A stretch of DNA of 64,000 nt from Herbaspirillum sp. SJZ106 (GTDB taxonomy: Bacteria > Pseudomonadota > Gammaproteobacteria > Burkholderiales > Burkholderiaceae_D), in NCBI RefSeq assembly GCF_006715495.1, contig NZ_VFNI01000007.1, positions 1 through 64,000 on the forward strand. Direction: 5' to 3'. Both the position numbers and the translations under genes were made by a program. The notes below the pieces were generated by a model. The model made no database searches. It was not told where the DNA came from and was given only the letters and a program-made list of their open reading frames with translations. Positions 7,086 to 16,680 of the stretch are shown in pieces; position 1 is the stretch's first letter; every line of letters starts with the position of its first letter.

Positions 7086-9920
7086 ATGCGGCGTGTGATC
7101 AACAAGCTGGGGGCAACGTTGTCGGCATCGCTTACGCTGATGCTGGGACTGTGCGCAACCACGTTGGTGTTCATCGCCACCAGCCACCTGGAAGACGACG
7201 CCGTCAGCCTGGATTTCGACCGCCGGGCGGCCTTGCGCACCTTCACCGTGCAGCGCGGCCTGGAAGAGGCCGTGCAGGTGTTGTCGACGATCAACCATTT
7301 CTACGCCACCGTCGGCGATCCCACCCGCCAGCAATTCCGCAACTTCACCGAGCCGCTGCTGGAGCGCTATCCGTATGTGCGCGCCTTCGCCGTCCACCGC
7401 TTCGTCGCCGACGACGACCGGCAGGTGTTCGAAGCCTTGCGCCAGGGCATTGCCCCCGATTTCCAGATCACCACCCTGGCCGACGGCAAGCAGGAGCGGG
7501 CGCCCCAGCGTCCGTTCTACCTGGTGGTCGATTACATCGAGCCGGTCAGCAGCAACCGGTCCGCGCTGGGCCTGGACATGAGCGCCAACCAGACCTTCAG
7601 GCAGGCATTGGAAACGGCGCTGGCCAGCGGCCGTCCGGCATCGACGCTGCCGATCCGCCTGGTCCAGCTGGGGGCCGACGAACGCGGCCTGCTGTTGTTG
7701 CAGCCGGTCTACCGCGGCGGCATCCAGCCCAACAATGTCGATGAGCGGCGCGCCATCATGATCGGCGACACCGCCGCCGTGCTGCAGGTGACCGAATTGG
7801 TGAGCAAGATCCTGGACGGCGCCGGTTTGCTGGGCGACGAGCAGATCGGCCTGCGTATCTTCGTCGGCCCGCAAGCCGATGAGTCCAGCCTGGTGTACCG
7901 CCATGACAGCGCGATGGTGCAAAGCCATGCGCAACTGGCGGCGCTGGGCAACCTGTTCCGTGAACCGTCCAGCATCATGACCAGCTTCGACATCGCCGGC
8001 CAGACCTGGCATGTGGAAATCAGCACGCCCCCGCGTTCGGTGTTTTCCGACCATTACGGCTCGCTGCTGATCTTGCTGGCCGGCATCATTTCCTCCCTGC
8101 TGGGCGCGGCCTACCTGCGCGCGCTGGCGCTGCGTTCGGATCGCGTGCAGCGCCTGGTCGAGGAAAAGACCGCCGAGCTGCGCCACACCAATGCGCTGCT
8201 GTCCGACGATATCAAGGCGCGCCGCCTGGCCGAGCGCGCCCTGCAACTGCGCCACCAGGCCATCGAAGCCAGCGCCAACGCCATCATCATCCTCTCCGCC
8301 CAGGAACCGGATTACCCGATCGAATACGTCAACCCGGCGTTCGGCCGCATCACCGGCTACAGCCCGGCCGAAGCCATGGGCCGCAGCATCCGCTTCCTGG
8401 AAGGACGCGACAGCGACCCCGGCGGCTTCGAAGCCGTGTGGAACGCCATGCGCGAGCAGCGCGAGTACAACGTGGTGCTGCGCAACTACCACAAGGACGG
8501 CTCGGAGCTGTGGAACGATTTCTACATCGCGCCGGTGAGGGACGACAACGGCGCCGCGACGCACTTCGTGGCGGCGCTCTACGACATCACCTCCATGAAA
8601 CGCTACGAGGCCGAACTGGAATTCCAGGCCAGCCGCGATACGCTCACCGGCCTGATCAACCGCCACATGCTGCGCCACCACCTGGACCAGGCCATCGGCA
8701 ACGCCGAACGGCAGAAGCAGGCGCTGTGGCTGGTGTTCGTCGACCTCGACCGTTTCAAGTTCGTCAACGACACGTTGGGCCACAAGGCCGGCGACACCCT
8801 GCTGCGCACCGTGGCCGGGCGCCTGCGCGCGGCGGTGCGCGAGGCCGACACGGTGGCGCGCCTGGGCGGCGACGAATTCATCATGATCCTGCCCGAGCAG
8901 GACGAGCTCACGCTCGACACCCGCAGCCTGCAACGCATCATGGATGCGGTGGCCGCGCCCATCGCGCTGGGCGGCCATACGCTGTTCATGACCTGCAGCA
9001 TCGGCGTGGCCTGCTACCCGGCCGACGGCATCGACGGCGAGACCCTGATCAGGCACGCCGACATCGCCATGTACCGCGGCAAGCAGACCGGGCGCAACAA
9101 CTTCCAGTTCTACACGCCGGCCATGAACGAGCAGGCGCTGGAACGCCTGCGCATCGAAGCCGACCTGCGCGGCGCGCTGGAGAACAATGAGTTCCTGCTG
9201 CATTACCAGCCCAAGGTCGACCTCGCCAGCGGCCGCGTCGTCGGCAGCGAGGCGCTGATCCGCTGGCAGCATCCGCAACTGGGCATGGTCTCGCCGGCGC
9301 GTTTCATCGGCCTGGCCGAAGAGACCGGGCTGATCCTGCCGATCGGCGCCTGGGTGCTGCGCACGGCCTGCGTCCAGTGCCGCCGCTGGCAGCTCGGCGG
9401 GCATGACGACATCAGCGTCTCGGTCAACCTGTCGGTGGGGCAATTCCTGCAGAAGGACTTGGTGACCTCGATTGCCGAGGTGCTGGAAGACACCGGCCTG
9501 CCGCCGGCCTCGCTGGAACTGGAATTGACGGAAAGCCTGATGATGACCGATGTCGAGCACGCCATCGGCATCCTGGGGGGCCTCAAGGAGCTGGGCGTGC
9601 GCCTGTCGATCGACGACTTCGGCACCGGCTATTCCTCGCTGGCCTATCTCAAGCGCTTCCCCATCGACGTGCTCAAGATCGACCGCTCCTTCGTGCGCGA
9701 CATCACCATCGATGCCGACGATGCCGCCATCACCGCCTCCATCATCTCGCTGGCGCGCCACCTGAAGCTGCGCGTAATCGCCGAAGGCGTGGAAACCGAC
9801 GAGCAGCTGGATTACTTGCGCCACTACGGCTGCGACGAGATCCAGGGCTACCTGTTCAGCCCGCCGGTGCCGGCCGAGAAATTCGAGCAGCTATTGAGGC
9901 AGGAGCGGGCCGTGGTCTGA
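7086..9920 (+). CDS. CHASE-PAS-GGDEF-EAL membrane protein (c-di-GMP turnover)
   Basis: A 944-residue inner-membrane signalling protein. TM1 is at ~10-32, a periplasmic CHASE-type sensor at ~45-310, TM2 at ~325-346 and a short coiled coil follows. A PAS domain spans ~390-510, the diguanylate cyclase domain has an intact GGDEF at 594-598, and the phosphodiesterase domain has an intact EAL at 722-724 plus ELTES and DDFGTGYSSL motifs. Both catalytic signatures are present, so it could make and/or break c-di-GMP; which activity dominates cannot be read from sequence. The ligand of the CHASE domain is unknown. It is a single gene ending at a convergent terminator-like hairpin. Confidence 0.92.
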   Translation: MRRVINKLGATLSASLTLMLGLCATTLVFIATSHLEDDAVSLDFDRRAALRTFTVQRGLEEAVQVLSTINHFYATVGDPTRQQFRNFTEPLLERYPYVRAFAVHRFVADDDRQVFEALRQGIAPDFQITTLADGKQERAPQRPFYLVVDYIEPVSSNRSALGLDMSANQTFRQALETALASGRPASTLPIRLVQLGADERGLLLLQPVYRGGIQPNNVDERRAIMIGDTAAVLQVTELVSKILDGAGLLGDEQIGLRIFVGPQADESSLVYRHDSAMVQSHAQLAALGNLFREPSSIMTSFDIAGQTWHVEISTPPRSVFSDHYGSLLILLAGIISSLLGAAYLRALALRSDRVQRLVEEKTAELRHTNALLSDDIKARRLAERALQLRHQAIEASANAIIILSAQEPDYPIEYVNPAFGRITGYSPAEAMGRSIRFLEGRDSDPGGFEAVWNAMREQREYNVVLRNYHKDGSELWNDFYIAPVRDDNGAATHFVAALYDITSMKRYEAELEFQASRDTLTGLINRHMLRHHLDQAIGNAERQKQALWLVFVDLDRFKFVNDTLGHKAGDTLLRTVAGRLRAAVREADTVARLGGDEFIMILPEQDELTLDTRSLQRIMDAVAAPIALGGHTLFMTCSIGVACYPADGIDGETLIRHADIAMYRGKQTGRNNFQFYTPAMNEQALERLRIEADLRGALENNEFLLHYQPKVDLASGRVVGSEALIRWQHPQLGMVSPARFIGLAEETGLILPIGAWVLRTACVQCRRWQLGGHDDISVSVNLSVGQFLQKDLVTSIAEVLEDTGLPPASLELELTESLMMTDVEHAIGILGGLKELGVRLSIDDFGTGYSSLAYLKRFPIDVLKIDRSFVRDITIDADDAAITASIISLARHLKLRVIAEGVETDEQLDYLRHYGCDEIQGYLFSPPVPAEKFEQLLRQERAVV

Positions 9921-9925
9921 GCGGC

Positions 9926-9950
9926 GCGGGCAATGGCCCGCCGGCCTTTT
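9926..9950. terminator. Possible terminator between convergent genes
   Basis: GCGGGC-AATG-GCCCGC hairpin (9926-9941) followed by CGGCCTTTT, between the ends of the c-di-GMP gene and the transporter on the other strand. The T-run is short. Confidence 0.4.
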
Positions 9951-9967
9951 GCCTTGGACGGCCCGCT

Positions 9968-10903
9968 TCAATGGCGACCGATCCACGCCAGGATCAAGGC
10001 CACGGTCGGCAATGACAAGGTAGTGGATACCAGGATCGCGCGCGACATCCCGGCCACCTCGCGCTGATATAACTCGGCCAGCATGAAGGGGCCGGTGCCG
10101 ATCGGCATGGCCGCCAGCAGTACCGCGCTGTCGGCCCACAGGCGCGGCAGCGGAAACACCCAGTACGCCAGCACCGCCGTCACCGCCGGCTGCAGCAGCA
10201 GCTTGAACACCACCAGCAGCGACACCGAAACGCCTTCGTCGTGGCGCACCGGCTGGGCCAGGAACAAGCCCAGCGACACCAGCGCGCAAGGGCTGGCCGC
10301 GCCGCCCAGGATCTTGAACAGCTGCTGCACGCCGCTGGGAATGGCCAGGCCCGACAGCGCCACCGCGATCCCGGCGACCGGCGCGATCATGATCGGGTTG
10401 CGCACCAGCGAACGGCCCACCTTGAACACCGTTTGCCCCAGGCCGGCCCCGGCATGCAGGCAGGTTTCCAGCAGCACGATGGCGACTGCGAACAGCAGGC
10501 AGGCGGTCATCACCATGGCGATCACCGACGGCGGCAGGCCATCGTGACCGAACGCCAGGTAACACAAGGGAATGCCGATGAAGCCGACATTGGCGTAGGA
10601 CGCGCCCAGGCTGTCGATGATGAGATCGGCCGCGGGGGCTTTCTGGCGTGCGCGTATCCAGCCGGTCAGCAAGAATACGATGGCCACCCCGGCGGCGAAC
10701 ACGCCGATGAAGCGCACATTGGCGAAGTCGGCCGGCGTGAGCCGCGACATCGAATCGAACAGCAACGCCGGCAGGCCCAGGTAGATCACGAAGCGGTTCA
10801 GCTCGCTGGCCGCGCCCGCCGAGAGGATATGGCGCTTGCGACAGGCCCAGCCGAGAAAGATCAGCGCGAAGATCGGGAAGACGATATTGAAGATGGCGAG
10901 CAT
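9968..10903 (-). CDS. AEC (auxin efflux carrier) family transporter
   Basis: A 311-residue inner-membrane protein with about ten hydrophobic helices. It is typical of the AEC family, which exports or exchanges small carboxylates and related compounds. The family-type NP.. region (VRNPIMIAPVAGIAVALSG) is in the middle, and the C-terminus ends with a LAWIGRH helix. It lies 88 bp downstream of a GntR-family regulator on the same strand, and probably forms a regulator-transporter pair. The substrate is unknown. Confidence 0.85.
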   Translation of the reverse strand: MLAIFNIVFPIFALIFLGWACRKRHILSAGAASELNRFVIYLGLPALLFDSMSRLTPADFANVRFIGVFAAGVAIVFLLTGWIRARQKAPAADLIIDSLGASYANVGFIGIPLCYLAFGHDGLPPSVIAMVMTACLLFAVAIVLLETCLHAGAGLGQTVFKVGRSLVRNPIMIAPVAGIAVALSGLAIPSGVQQLFKILGGAASPCALVSLGLFLAQPVRHDEGVSVSLLVVFKLLLQPAVTAVLAYWVFPLPRLWADSAVLLAAMPIGTGPFMLAELYQREVAGMSRAILVSTTLSLPTVALILAWIGRH

Positions 10904-10991
10904 GGCGGCGCGCAGCCATGCTGCGCAGGAGGTGATGGTGATTGTCTGTATGGGATAAGCGGCGCCGGTCGGCCCGAGGGCGCAGGCGGGA

Positions 10992-11696
10992 TCAGGCCTG
11001 CTTCCTCTTCGATGCGTACTCTTCGCTGGTCAGCACCCGCGCCAGGTGTTCGGCCGCGCTTTCGGCATGCTGGCGCGCCAGCTTGTCGGCCACCGCTGCG
11101 CGGCCATCGATGATGGCCTGCAGGATGGCTTCATGCTCGTCCCACACGGCGATGTGGGAGCGCACGTCCGACGAGAGGATGGCGCCCATGGCGCGGCGGA
11201 TGTGGTGCCAGTGGAGGGCGGTGGTCTCGCCCACCATCGGGTTGCCGCAGCTGCGGTAGATGAACTGGTGGAAGTTCATGTCGGCCACGATGCGCGCCGA
11301 CAGGTCGCCCATGTCCGAGACGGCGCGTCCGGCGGCGATCAGGGCGCGGCCCTCGCGCTCGCCGGCGCTGCGTTCATCGCCGTCCCGCTTCCAGCGCTCG
11401 GCGGCCTCGCGCGCGGCCAGGCCGTCCAGCACCGAGCGCACCTGGTAGAGCTGCATCAGCCTGGTCGGATCGAGTGCCGTCACCATCACGCCTTTGCGCC
11501 CGGCATCTTCGATGAAACCCTGGCGCTTGAGCAGCTGGAAAGCCTGCAGGATGGGTTGGCGCGATACGCCCAGCTGTTCGGCCAGGCCTTCCTGCGTGAT
11601 TTTTTCGTTGGGCGCCAGCGTGCCGGAGCAGATCGCATCCAGGATGGCATCGTAGACCTGCTCGATCAGTTGCGCCGGAGCGTCGATTTTGTACAT
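10992..11696 (-). CDS. GntR-family (FadR subgroup) transcriptional regulator
   Basis: A 234-residue dimeric repressor type. The N-terminal winged helix includes GTLAPNEKITQEGLAEQLGVSRQPILQAF, and the C-terminal all-helical FCD ligand domain carries His residues likely to bind metal or carboxylate (DMNFHQFIY, HWHHIRR, EHEAI). The ATG at 11694-11696 is preferred because residues upstream of it in the longer frame look like leader DNA. It probably controls the downstream AEC transporter; the effector is unknown. Confidence 0.88.
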   Translation of the reverse strand: MYKIDAPAQLIEQVYDAILDAICSGTLAPNEKITQEGLAEQLGVSRQPILQAFQLLKRQGFIEDAGRKGVMVTALDPTRLMQLYQVRSVLDGLAAREAAERWKRDGDERSAGEREGRALIAAGRAVSDMGDLSARIVADMNFHQFIYRSCGNPMVGETTALHWHHIRRAMGAILSSDVRSHIAVWDEHEAILQAIIDGRAAVADKLARQHAESAAEHLARVLTSEEYASKRKQA

Positions 11697-11926
11697 GGAG
11701 CTGCCGCTAAAAAGGAATCGGAATGGTAAGGCAAAGAACGGCGCAAGATGGAAAAACCGGATATCGGGAAAATGTCGGCCCCGGCCGGTTTCCCACAAAA
11801 CGCCATTTTCGTGTTCTGTATGCAGATTATTGCTGCGCCGCAGCTTTGTCAAGCCGCAGCGTCCGGCGCCAGGCGAGGGCGTAGAATGGCGGCCTTCCAA
11901 CTGGCCGAACCTGACACCGAAACGCC

Positions 11927-13900
11927 ATGCCCGCCCGTCCCGTCATCCCAGCCTCTGCCAACCTGCTTGCCGCCTGGCGCGCCGACCCGCATAGCGGCGA
12001 CGCCGGCCATATGGCGCAACTGCTGGCGATGCCGCAAGCCGGATTGGATGCCTGCCTGCAAGAGCAACACAGCCCGGCCATCCTGGATCTGCATTTCGGC
12101 GCCGGGCTGGCCTTCCTTTCCAGTTGGCGGCGTTTCGACCGGATGCGCGCGCAGGGCGGGGCGCAGCGTCTGCATTATGTGGCGATCCAGCCGCACCCTT
12201 GTACCGTCGAGCAGTTGCTGGCGCTGCATGTTGGTTGGCAAGAACTGGCGCCTTACGCCGACCGGTTGCGCGCGGCATGGCCGCTGTTGCTGCCCGGCAC
12301 GCACCGGTTGCTGCTGGATGACGGCTGTGTGGCGCTGACCCTGGTGTTCGGCCCGCTCGACGAAGAATTGGCGCGCCTGGAAGCGCCGTGCGACTTGTTC
12401 TACCTGCACGGGCGGCAACAGGATTTCGACGCCGCCGCATCCGATTGGAACCCGCATGCCTGCAAGCGCCTCGCGCGCCTGGCCTGGACCGGCGCACGCG
12501 CGCTGGTGTTCGACGGCGCGGCCACGGCTGGCGCCATGCGCCAGGTCGGCTTCGCCGGCGCGCCGGCTTTGCCGCCGTTATTACCGCTGTCATTACATTA
12601 CGCGCCGGCATGGCCGCGGCCGCCCTCGCATGTGGCCGCGGCCGCGACCCCCTTGCGGCGCCAACCGGAACATGCGCGCCATGCGCTGGTGATCGGCGCC
12701 GGCCTGGCCGGTTGCGCCATCGCCGAACGCCTGGCAGCGCGCGGCTGGCGCATCGACCTGGTGGAGGCCGGCAACGGGCCGGCCACCCAGGCTTCCGGCA
12801 ACCACGGCGGGCTGTTCATGCCGGCGCTGGCGCGCGACGACAGCCCGCTGGCGCGCCTGACGCGGGCCGCCTTCCTGTTCGCCGGGCGCCACTGGGAGCG
12901 GCTGGGCGGCGTCGGTACGGCGGCGGATGCGGCCATTGCCGGCGAGCGCTGCGGCATCCTGCAGTTCGGCCGCGACGCCAGGCAGGCGCTGTCTTTCGAA
13001 CAGGGCGCGCAAGACTGGAACTACCCCCCCGAATACGCCCGCTGGATGGACGCGGAACAGGCGCGCGCGCTGCTGGGCATGCCGGTCATGGGCGGCGGCT
13101 ATTTCTTCCCGCAGGCCGGCTGGCTGAATCCGCCGTCGGTATGCCGTCGCCTGCTGGCCGTGGCGCAGCAGGGCGGGGCGCTGGCCACCCATTTCGGCCG
13201 GCAGGCGGCGGCCTTGCGTCGCGACGACGGGCATTGGCAGGCGCTGGATCCGGCGGGGCACATCATCGCGCAAGCGCCGGTGGTGATCCTTGCCGCCGGC
13301 GCCCAGGCGCGCGCGCTGGCGCAGAGCGCATCGCTGCCGCTGAACGCGGTGCGCGGACAGGTCACGCACCTGCCGGCGGCAGGGTTTCCCGAGCTGCCGG
13401 TGGCTTTGTGCGGCGACGGCTACCTGACCCGTCCCTATGGCGGCAGCGTATGCATGGGCGCCAGCTACGACCGCGACGGCGACACCGGCCTGCGCGCCGG
13501 CAGCCATGCCGAGAACCTGCAGCGCCTGCGCAATATGCTGCCGGGGATCGATCAACATTACGCTGTGCCGGATGCGCAAGCGGCCAATCTGCCGGGCCGC
13601 GTCGGCTTCCGCTGCATCGCCCCTGACCGCCTGCCGCTGGCGGGCGCCTTGCCCGACATGGAGGCTGCCGCCGCGCTGGCGCCCACGCGGCCGGAAGCGG
13701 TGCCGCGCCATGCTGGTTTGTACGGTTTGCTGGGCTACGCTTCGCGCGGGCTGATCTGGGCGCCGCTCATGGCCGAACTCCTGGCGGCGATGCTGGAGCG
13801 CGAGCCGCTGCCGCTGCCCCGCGACTTGCTGGCCGCGCTCGATCCGGCACGCTTCGTCTGGAAAGCCGACGCCGGGATCGCGGGGGCCGACGATTGCTGA
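11927..13900 (+). CDS. mnmC: MnmC: tRNA mnm5s2U34 biosynthesis protein, degenerate methyltransferase half
   Basis: MnmC finishes 5-methylaminomethyl-2-thiouridine at tRNA position 34. Its FAD oxidase half removes carboxymethyl from cmnm5s2U and its SAM methyltransferase half methylates nm5s2U. The C-terminal oxidase (about 240-657) is well conserved: VIGAGLAGCAIAERLA FAD motif, SGNHGGLFMP, and a closing GYASRGLIWAPL. The N-terminal half aligns in layout (FGAGLAFLSSWRRF) but lacks the usual catalytic DGFxPxxNPxMW motif, having HGRQQDFDAAASDW in its place. I therefore infer a dead or altered methyltransferase with an active oxidase. The 657-residue length is normal for the fusion. Confidence 0.88.
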   Translation: MPARPVIPASANLLAAWRADPHSGDAGHMAQLLAMPQAGLDACLQEQHSPAILDLHFGAGLAFLSSWRRFDRMRAQGGAQRLHYVAIQPHPCTVEQLLALHVGWQELAPYADRLRAAWPLLLPGTHRLLLDDGCVALTLVFGPLDEELARLEAPCDLFYLHGRQQDFDAAASDWNPHACKRLARLAWTGARALVFDGAATAGAMRQVGFAGAPALPPLLPLSLHYAPAWPRPPSHVAAAATPLRRQPEHARHALVIGAGLAGCAIAERLAARGWRIDLVEAGNGPATQASGNHGGLFMPALARDDSPLARLTRAAFLFAGRHWERLGGVGTAADAAIAGERCGILQFGRDARQALSFEQGAQDWNYPPEYARWMDAEQARALLGMPVMGGGYFFPQAGWLNPPSVCRRLLAVAQQGGALATHFGRQAAALRRDDGHWQALDPAGHIIAQAPVVILAAGAQARALAQSASLPLNAVRGQVTHLPAAGFPELPVALCGDGYLTRPYGGSVCMGASYDRDGDTGLRAGSHAENLQRLRNMLPGIDQHYAVPDAQAANLPGRVGFRCIAPDRLPLAGALPDMEAAAALAPTRPEAVPRHAGLYGLLGYASRGLIWAPLMAELLAAMLEREPLPLPRDLLAALDPARFVWKADAGIAGADDC

Positions 13901-14129
13901 AGCCGGCCGGGCACGCCGCGGGTTGTTGGCATGCCTGGGGTGCGGCCGTCCCAAAGCGCGGCAGCCCGCCCACTGGGCCGGCCAGCCCCGGCTGGAGTAG
14001 AATGTCGCCTTTCGCGCAGCCCGCCTTGCGCCCTGTCCGCCGGGGCCCGCGCCGGGTTCGTCCGCCGGGACGACGCCCTCGGCTGCGCCGCTCCCATGCA
14101 TTTCAAGCCACACTGGAAAGTCCCCGCAC

Positions 14130-15737
14130 ATGTTGCGCATCAATGAGCTATTCCTTCCGCTGGACCATACGGAAGACGACCTGAACGCCGCGATCCTGGA
14201 ACGCCTGGGCATCGCCGCCGACGAGCTGGTCGGCTTCACGCTGTTTCGCCGCAGCTACGACGCGCGCAAGAAGAGCGCCGTGATCCTCACCTACACCATC
14301 GATGTGGAAGTGAAGGACGAAGCGCAGGTGCTGGCGCGCAACAAGAACAAAACCAATGTCGGCCCCACGCCCGATACCGGCTACCACTTCGTCGGCCGGG
14401 CGCCGGCCGGCCTGAAGCAGCGTCCGGTGGTGATCGGCTTCGGCCCGTGCGGGCTGTTCGCCGCGCTGGTCCTGGCCGAGATGGGCTTCAACCCGATCAT
14501 CCTGGAGCGCGGCAAGACCGTGCGCGAACGCACCAAGGACACCTGGGGCCTGTGGCGCCAGCGCGAACTCAAGCCCGAGTCCAACGTCCAGTTCGGCGAG
14601 GGCGGCGCCGGCACCTTCTCCGACGGCAAGCTCTACAGCCAGGTCAAGGACCCCAAGCATTACGGCCGCAAGGTGCTCAAGGAATTCGTCGCCGCCGACG
14701 CGCCGCCCGAGATCATGTACGTCAGCAAGCCGCACATCGGCACCTTCCGCCTGGTGAAGATGATCCAGCTGATGCGCGAGAAGATCGAGCAGCTGGGCGG
14801 CGAATTCCGCTTCGAGCAGCGCGTCGAGGATGTGCTGATCGAAGACGGCCAGATCCGCGGCCTGACCCTGGCCTCGGGCGAACAGATCGCGGCCGACCAT
14901 GTGGTATTGGCCATCGGCCACAGCGCGCGCGACACCTTCGAGATGCTGTACAAGCGCGGCGTCTACATCGAGGCCAAGCCGTTCTCGATCGGTTTCCGCG
15001 CCGAACATCCGCAGTCGCTGATCGACAAGTGCCGCTTCGGCCCCAGCGCCGGCCATCCCATCCTCGGCGCGGCCGACTACAAGCTGGTGCACCACGCCTC
15101 CAACGGCCGTTCGGTCTACAGTTTCTGCATGTGCCCGGGCGGCACCGTGGTGGCGGCCACCTCGGAGCCGGGCCGTGTGGTCACCAACGGCATGAGCCAG
15201 TATTCGCGCAACGAGCGCAACGCCAACAGCGGCATCGTGGTCGGCATCACTCCGGCCGACTATCCCGGCCACCCGCTGGCCGGCATCGCCTTCCAGCGCG
15301 AATGGGAAAGCCGCGCCTATGAACTGGGCGGCGGCAACTACGACGCGCCGGCGCAACTGGTGGGCGACTTCATCGCCAACCGTCCCTCCACGGCGCTGGG
15401 CAGCGTGGAGCCGTCCTACAAGCCGGGCGTCAAGCTGGGCGACCTCAACCCGTCGTTGCCCAAGTACGCCATCGACGCCATCCGCGAGGCGCTGCCGGCC
15501 TTCGACAAGCAGATCCGCGGCTATTCGATGCATGACGCCGTGCTGACCGGCATCGAGACCCGCACCTCTTCCCCGATCCGCATCAAGCGCGACGACCATA
15601 CGCTGCAAAGCTTGAATACCAAGGGGCTGTATCCGGCCGGCGAAGGCGCCGGTTATGCCGGCGGCATCATGTCGGCCGCCATCGACGGCATCCGCGTGGC
15701 CGAGGCGCTGGCGCTGGATATCATCGGCCGGCAGTAA
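14130..15737 (+). CDS. NAD(P)/FAD-dependent oxidoreductase (COG2509 type)
   Basis: A 535-residue cytosolic flavoprotein. After an N-terminal ~95-residue domain comes the Rossmann FAD motif VIGFGPCGLFAALVLAEMG, then NVQFGEGGAGTFSDGKLYS, a glycine-rich central part and a C-terminal LYPAGEGAGYAGGIMSAAIDG FAD-contacting segment. The layout matches the widely conserved but uncharacterised COG2509 dehydrogenases, so the substrate is not known. It is a single gene ending at a strong bidirectional terminator. Confidence 0.85.
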   Translation: MLRINELFLPLDHTEDDLNAAILERLGIAADELVGFTLFRRSYDARKKSAVILTYTIDVEVKDEAQVLARNKNKTNVGPTPDTGYHFVGRAPAGLKQRPVVIGFGPCGLFAALVLAEMGFNPIILERGKTVRERTKDTWGLWRQRELKPESNVQFGEGGAGTFSDGKLYSQVKDPKHYGRKVLKEFVAADAPPEIMYVSKPHIGTFRLVKMIQLMREKIEQLGGEFRFEQRVEDVLIEDGQIRGLTLASGEQIAADHVVLAIGHSARDTFEMLYKRGVYIEAKPFSIGFRAEHPQSLIDKCRFGPSAGHPILGAADYKLVHHASNGRSVYSFCMCPGGTVVAATSEPGRVVTNGMSQYSRNERNANSGIVVGITPADYPGHPLAGIAFQREWESRAYELGGGNYDAPAQLVGDFIANRPSTALGSVEPSYKPGVKLGDLNPSLPKYAIDAIREALPAFDKQIRGYSMHDAVLTGIETRTSSPIRIKRDDHTLQSLNTKGLYPAGEGAGYAGGIMSAAIDGIRVAEALALDIIGRQ

Positions 15738-15762
15738 GGGACTAAGCATCCGGCAGACAAGA

Positions 15763-15796
15763 CAAAGGCCGCTCCGGTTTCCCGGAGCGGCCTTTG
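15763..15796. terminator. Bidirectional terminator
   Basis: A 15-bp perfect stem, CAAAGGCCGCTCCGG with CCGGAGCGGCCTTTG and a 4-nt loop, sits between the oxidoreductase and the convergent phasin gene. AAAG/CTTT arms give short U-runs in both directions. Confidence 0.85.
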
Positions 15797-15866
15797 TCGT
15801 TTGCCTGCAGCTTTTGACTGCTGCGTGTCTGCGTGTTGTTGCTTGTCGCTGTCGCTTGCCTGCCGA

Positions 15867-16436
15867 TTACTTCTTGGAGCGGGTAGTCGCAGCCGTTTTT
15901 TCCGCAACCGCGGTGAATTGCTTGGCGGCGTTGCTCAGGTTGGCTTCCAGCGTTTCGACGGCTTGCTTGGTGCTCTTGGTCAGCTGTTCGTAGCCGGCGT
16001 TGGCGTTGGACAGGGTCGCCTTGAGCAGCGAAATCGCCTGTTCCGAACCCGGGGGCGCGTTCTTGCTGATCTCGTCGATCAGGGCGCCGACCTTGCGGCT
16101 GGTTTCGGCGACCTGGGCTTCGGCAGCCTTGGTGAATTCAGCTTGCGTGGCCGAAACGATGCCGGCCAGGTGGCGGCCGTAAGCGGCAGCCTTTTCAGCG
16201 CCCGGCTGGGCTTGCGCGGCGGCCAGCGCCAGCAGTTCCTGAGGGTCCTTGGCAGCGGCCAGTTGCTTGGCGGCGGCGGCGGATTCTTCCAGCGAAGCCT
16301 TGGTGGCCGACAGGTTCAGCTCGACGATCTTTTCCACGCCTTCGAAAGCCTTGGCGGTCAGGGTGTTGATCAGATCCAGCTGGGCTTGCAGGTTGGATTT
16401 GGTGGCGGCGGAAAACTGATCTTGGTACGAAAACAT
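15867..16436 (-). CDS. phaP: Phasin family protein (polyhydroxyalkanoate granule surface)
   Basis: A 189-residue, Ala/Lys/Glu-rich, all-helical amphipathic protein beginning MFSYQDQFSAATKSNLQAQL. Phasins coat and stabilise intracellular polyhydroxyalkanoate granules, so this indicates a PHA-producing organism. The ATG at 16436 is chosen because AAGGAG lies 6 nt upstream; the ATG two codons earlier sits directly against that sequence. The gene stands alone, with an AT-rich upstream region (16500-16660) that contains the promoter but no motif I can name. Confidence 0.92.
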   Translation of the reverse strand: MFSYQDQFSAATKSNLQAQLDLINTLTAKAFEGVEKIVELNLSATKASLEESAAAAKQLAAAKDPQELLALAAAQAQPGAEKAAAYGRHLAGIVSATQAEFTKAAEAQVAETSRKVGALIDEISKNAPPGSEQAISLLKATLSNANAGYEQLTKSTKQAVETLEANLSNAAKQFTAVAEKTAATTRSKK

Positions 16437-16680
16437 GTTCATCTCCTTGATGTTAATGACGATTTGATGCACTAAACGAACAGCCGGTATGGATAAACAA
16501 ACGGCCTTCCACAGCGGCTTTCGACCAGAATCAACCAACAATCATGATTTGTGCGCCGCAACAATTCCTATTTTATGCACTTCTTTGGGGAGGTCAAGTG
16601 AATTTTGTGCGCCGCACAAAATAATTTGTAACATCGTCGAAAATATGCGACGCCCAATCCCGGCGCGGCTTTGCGGCCAA

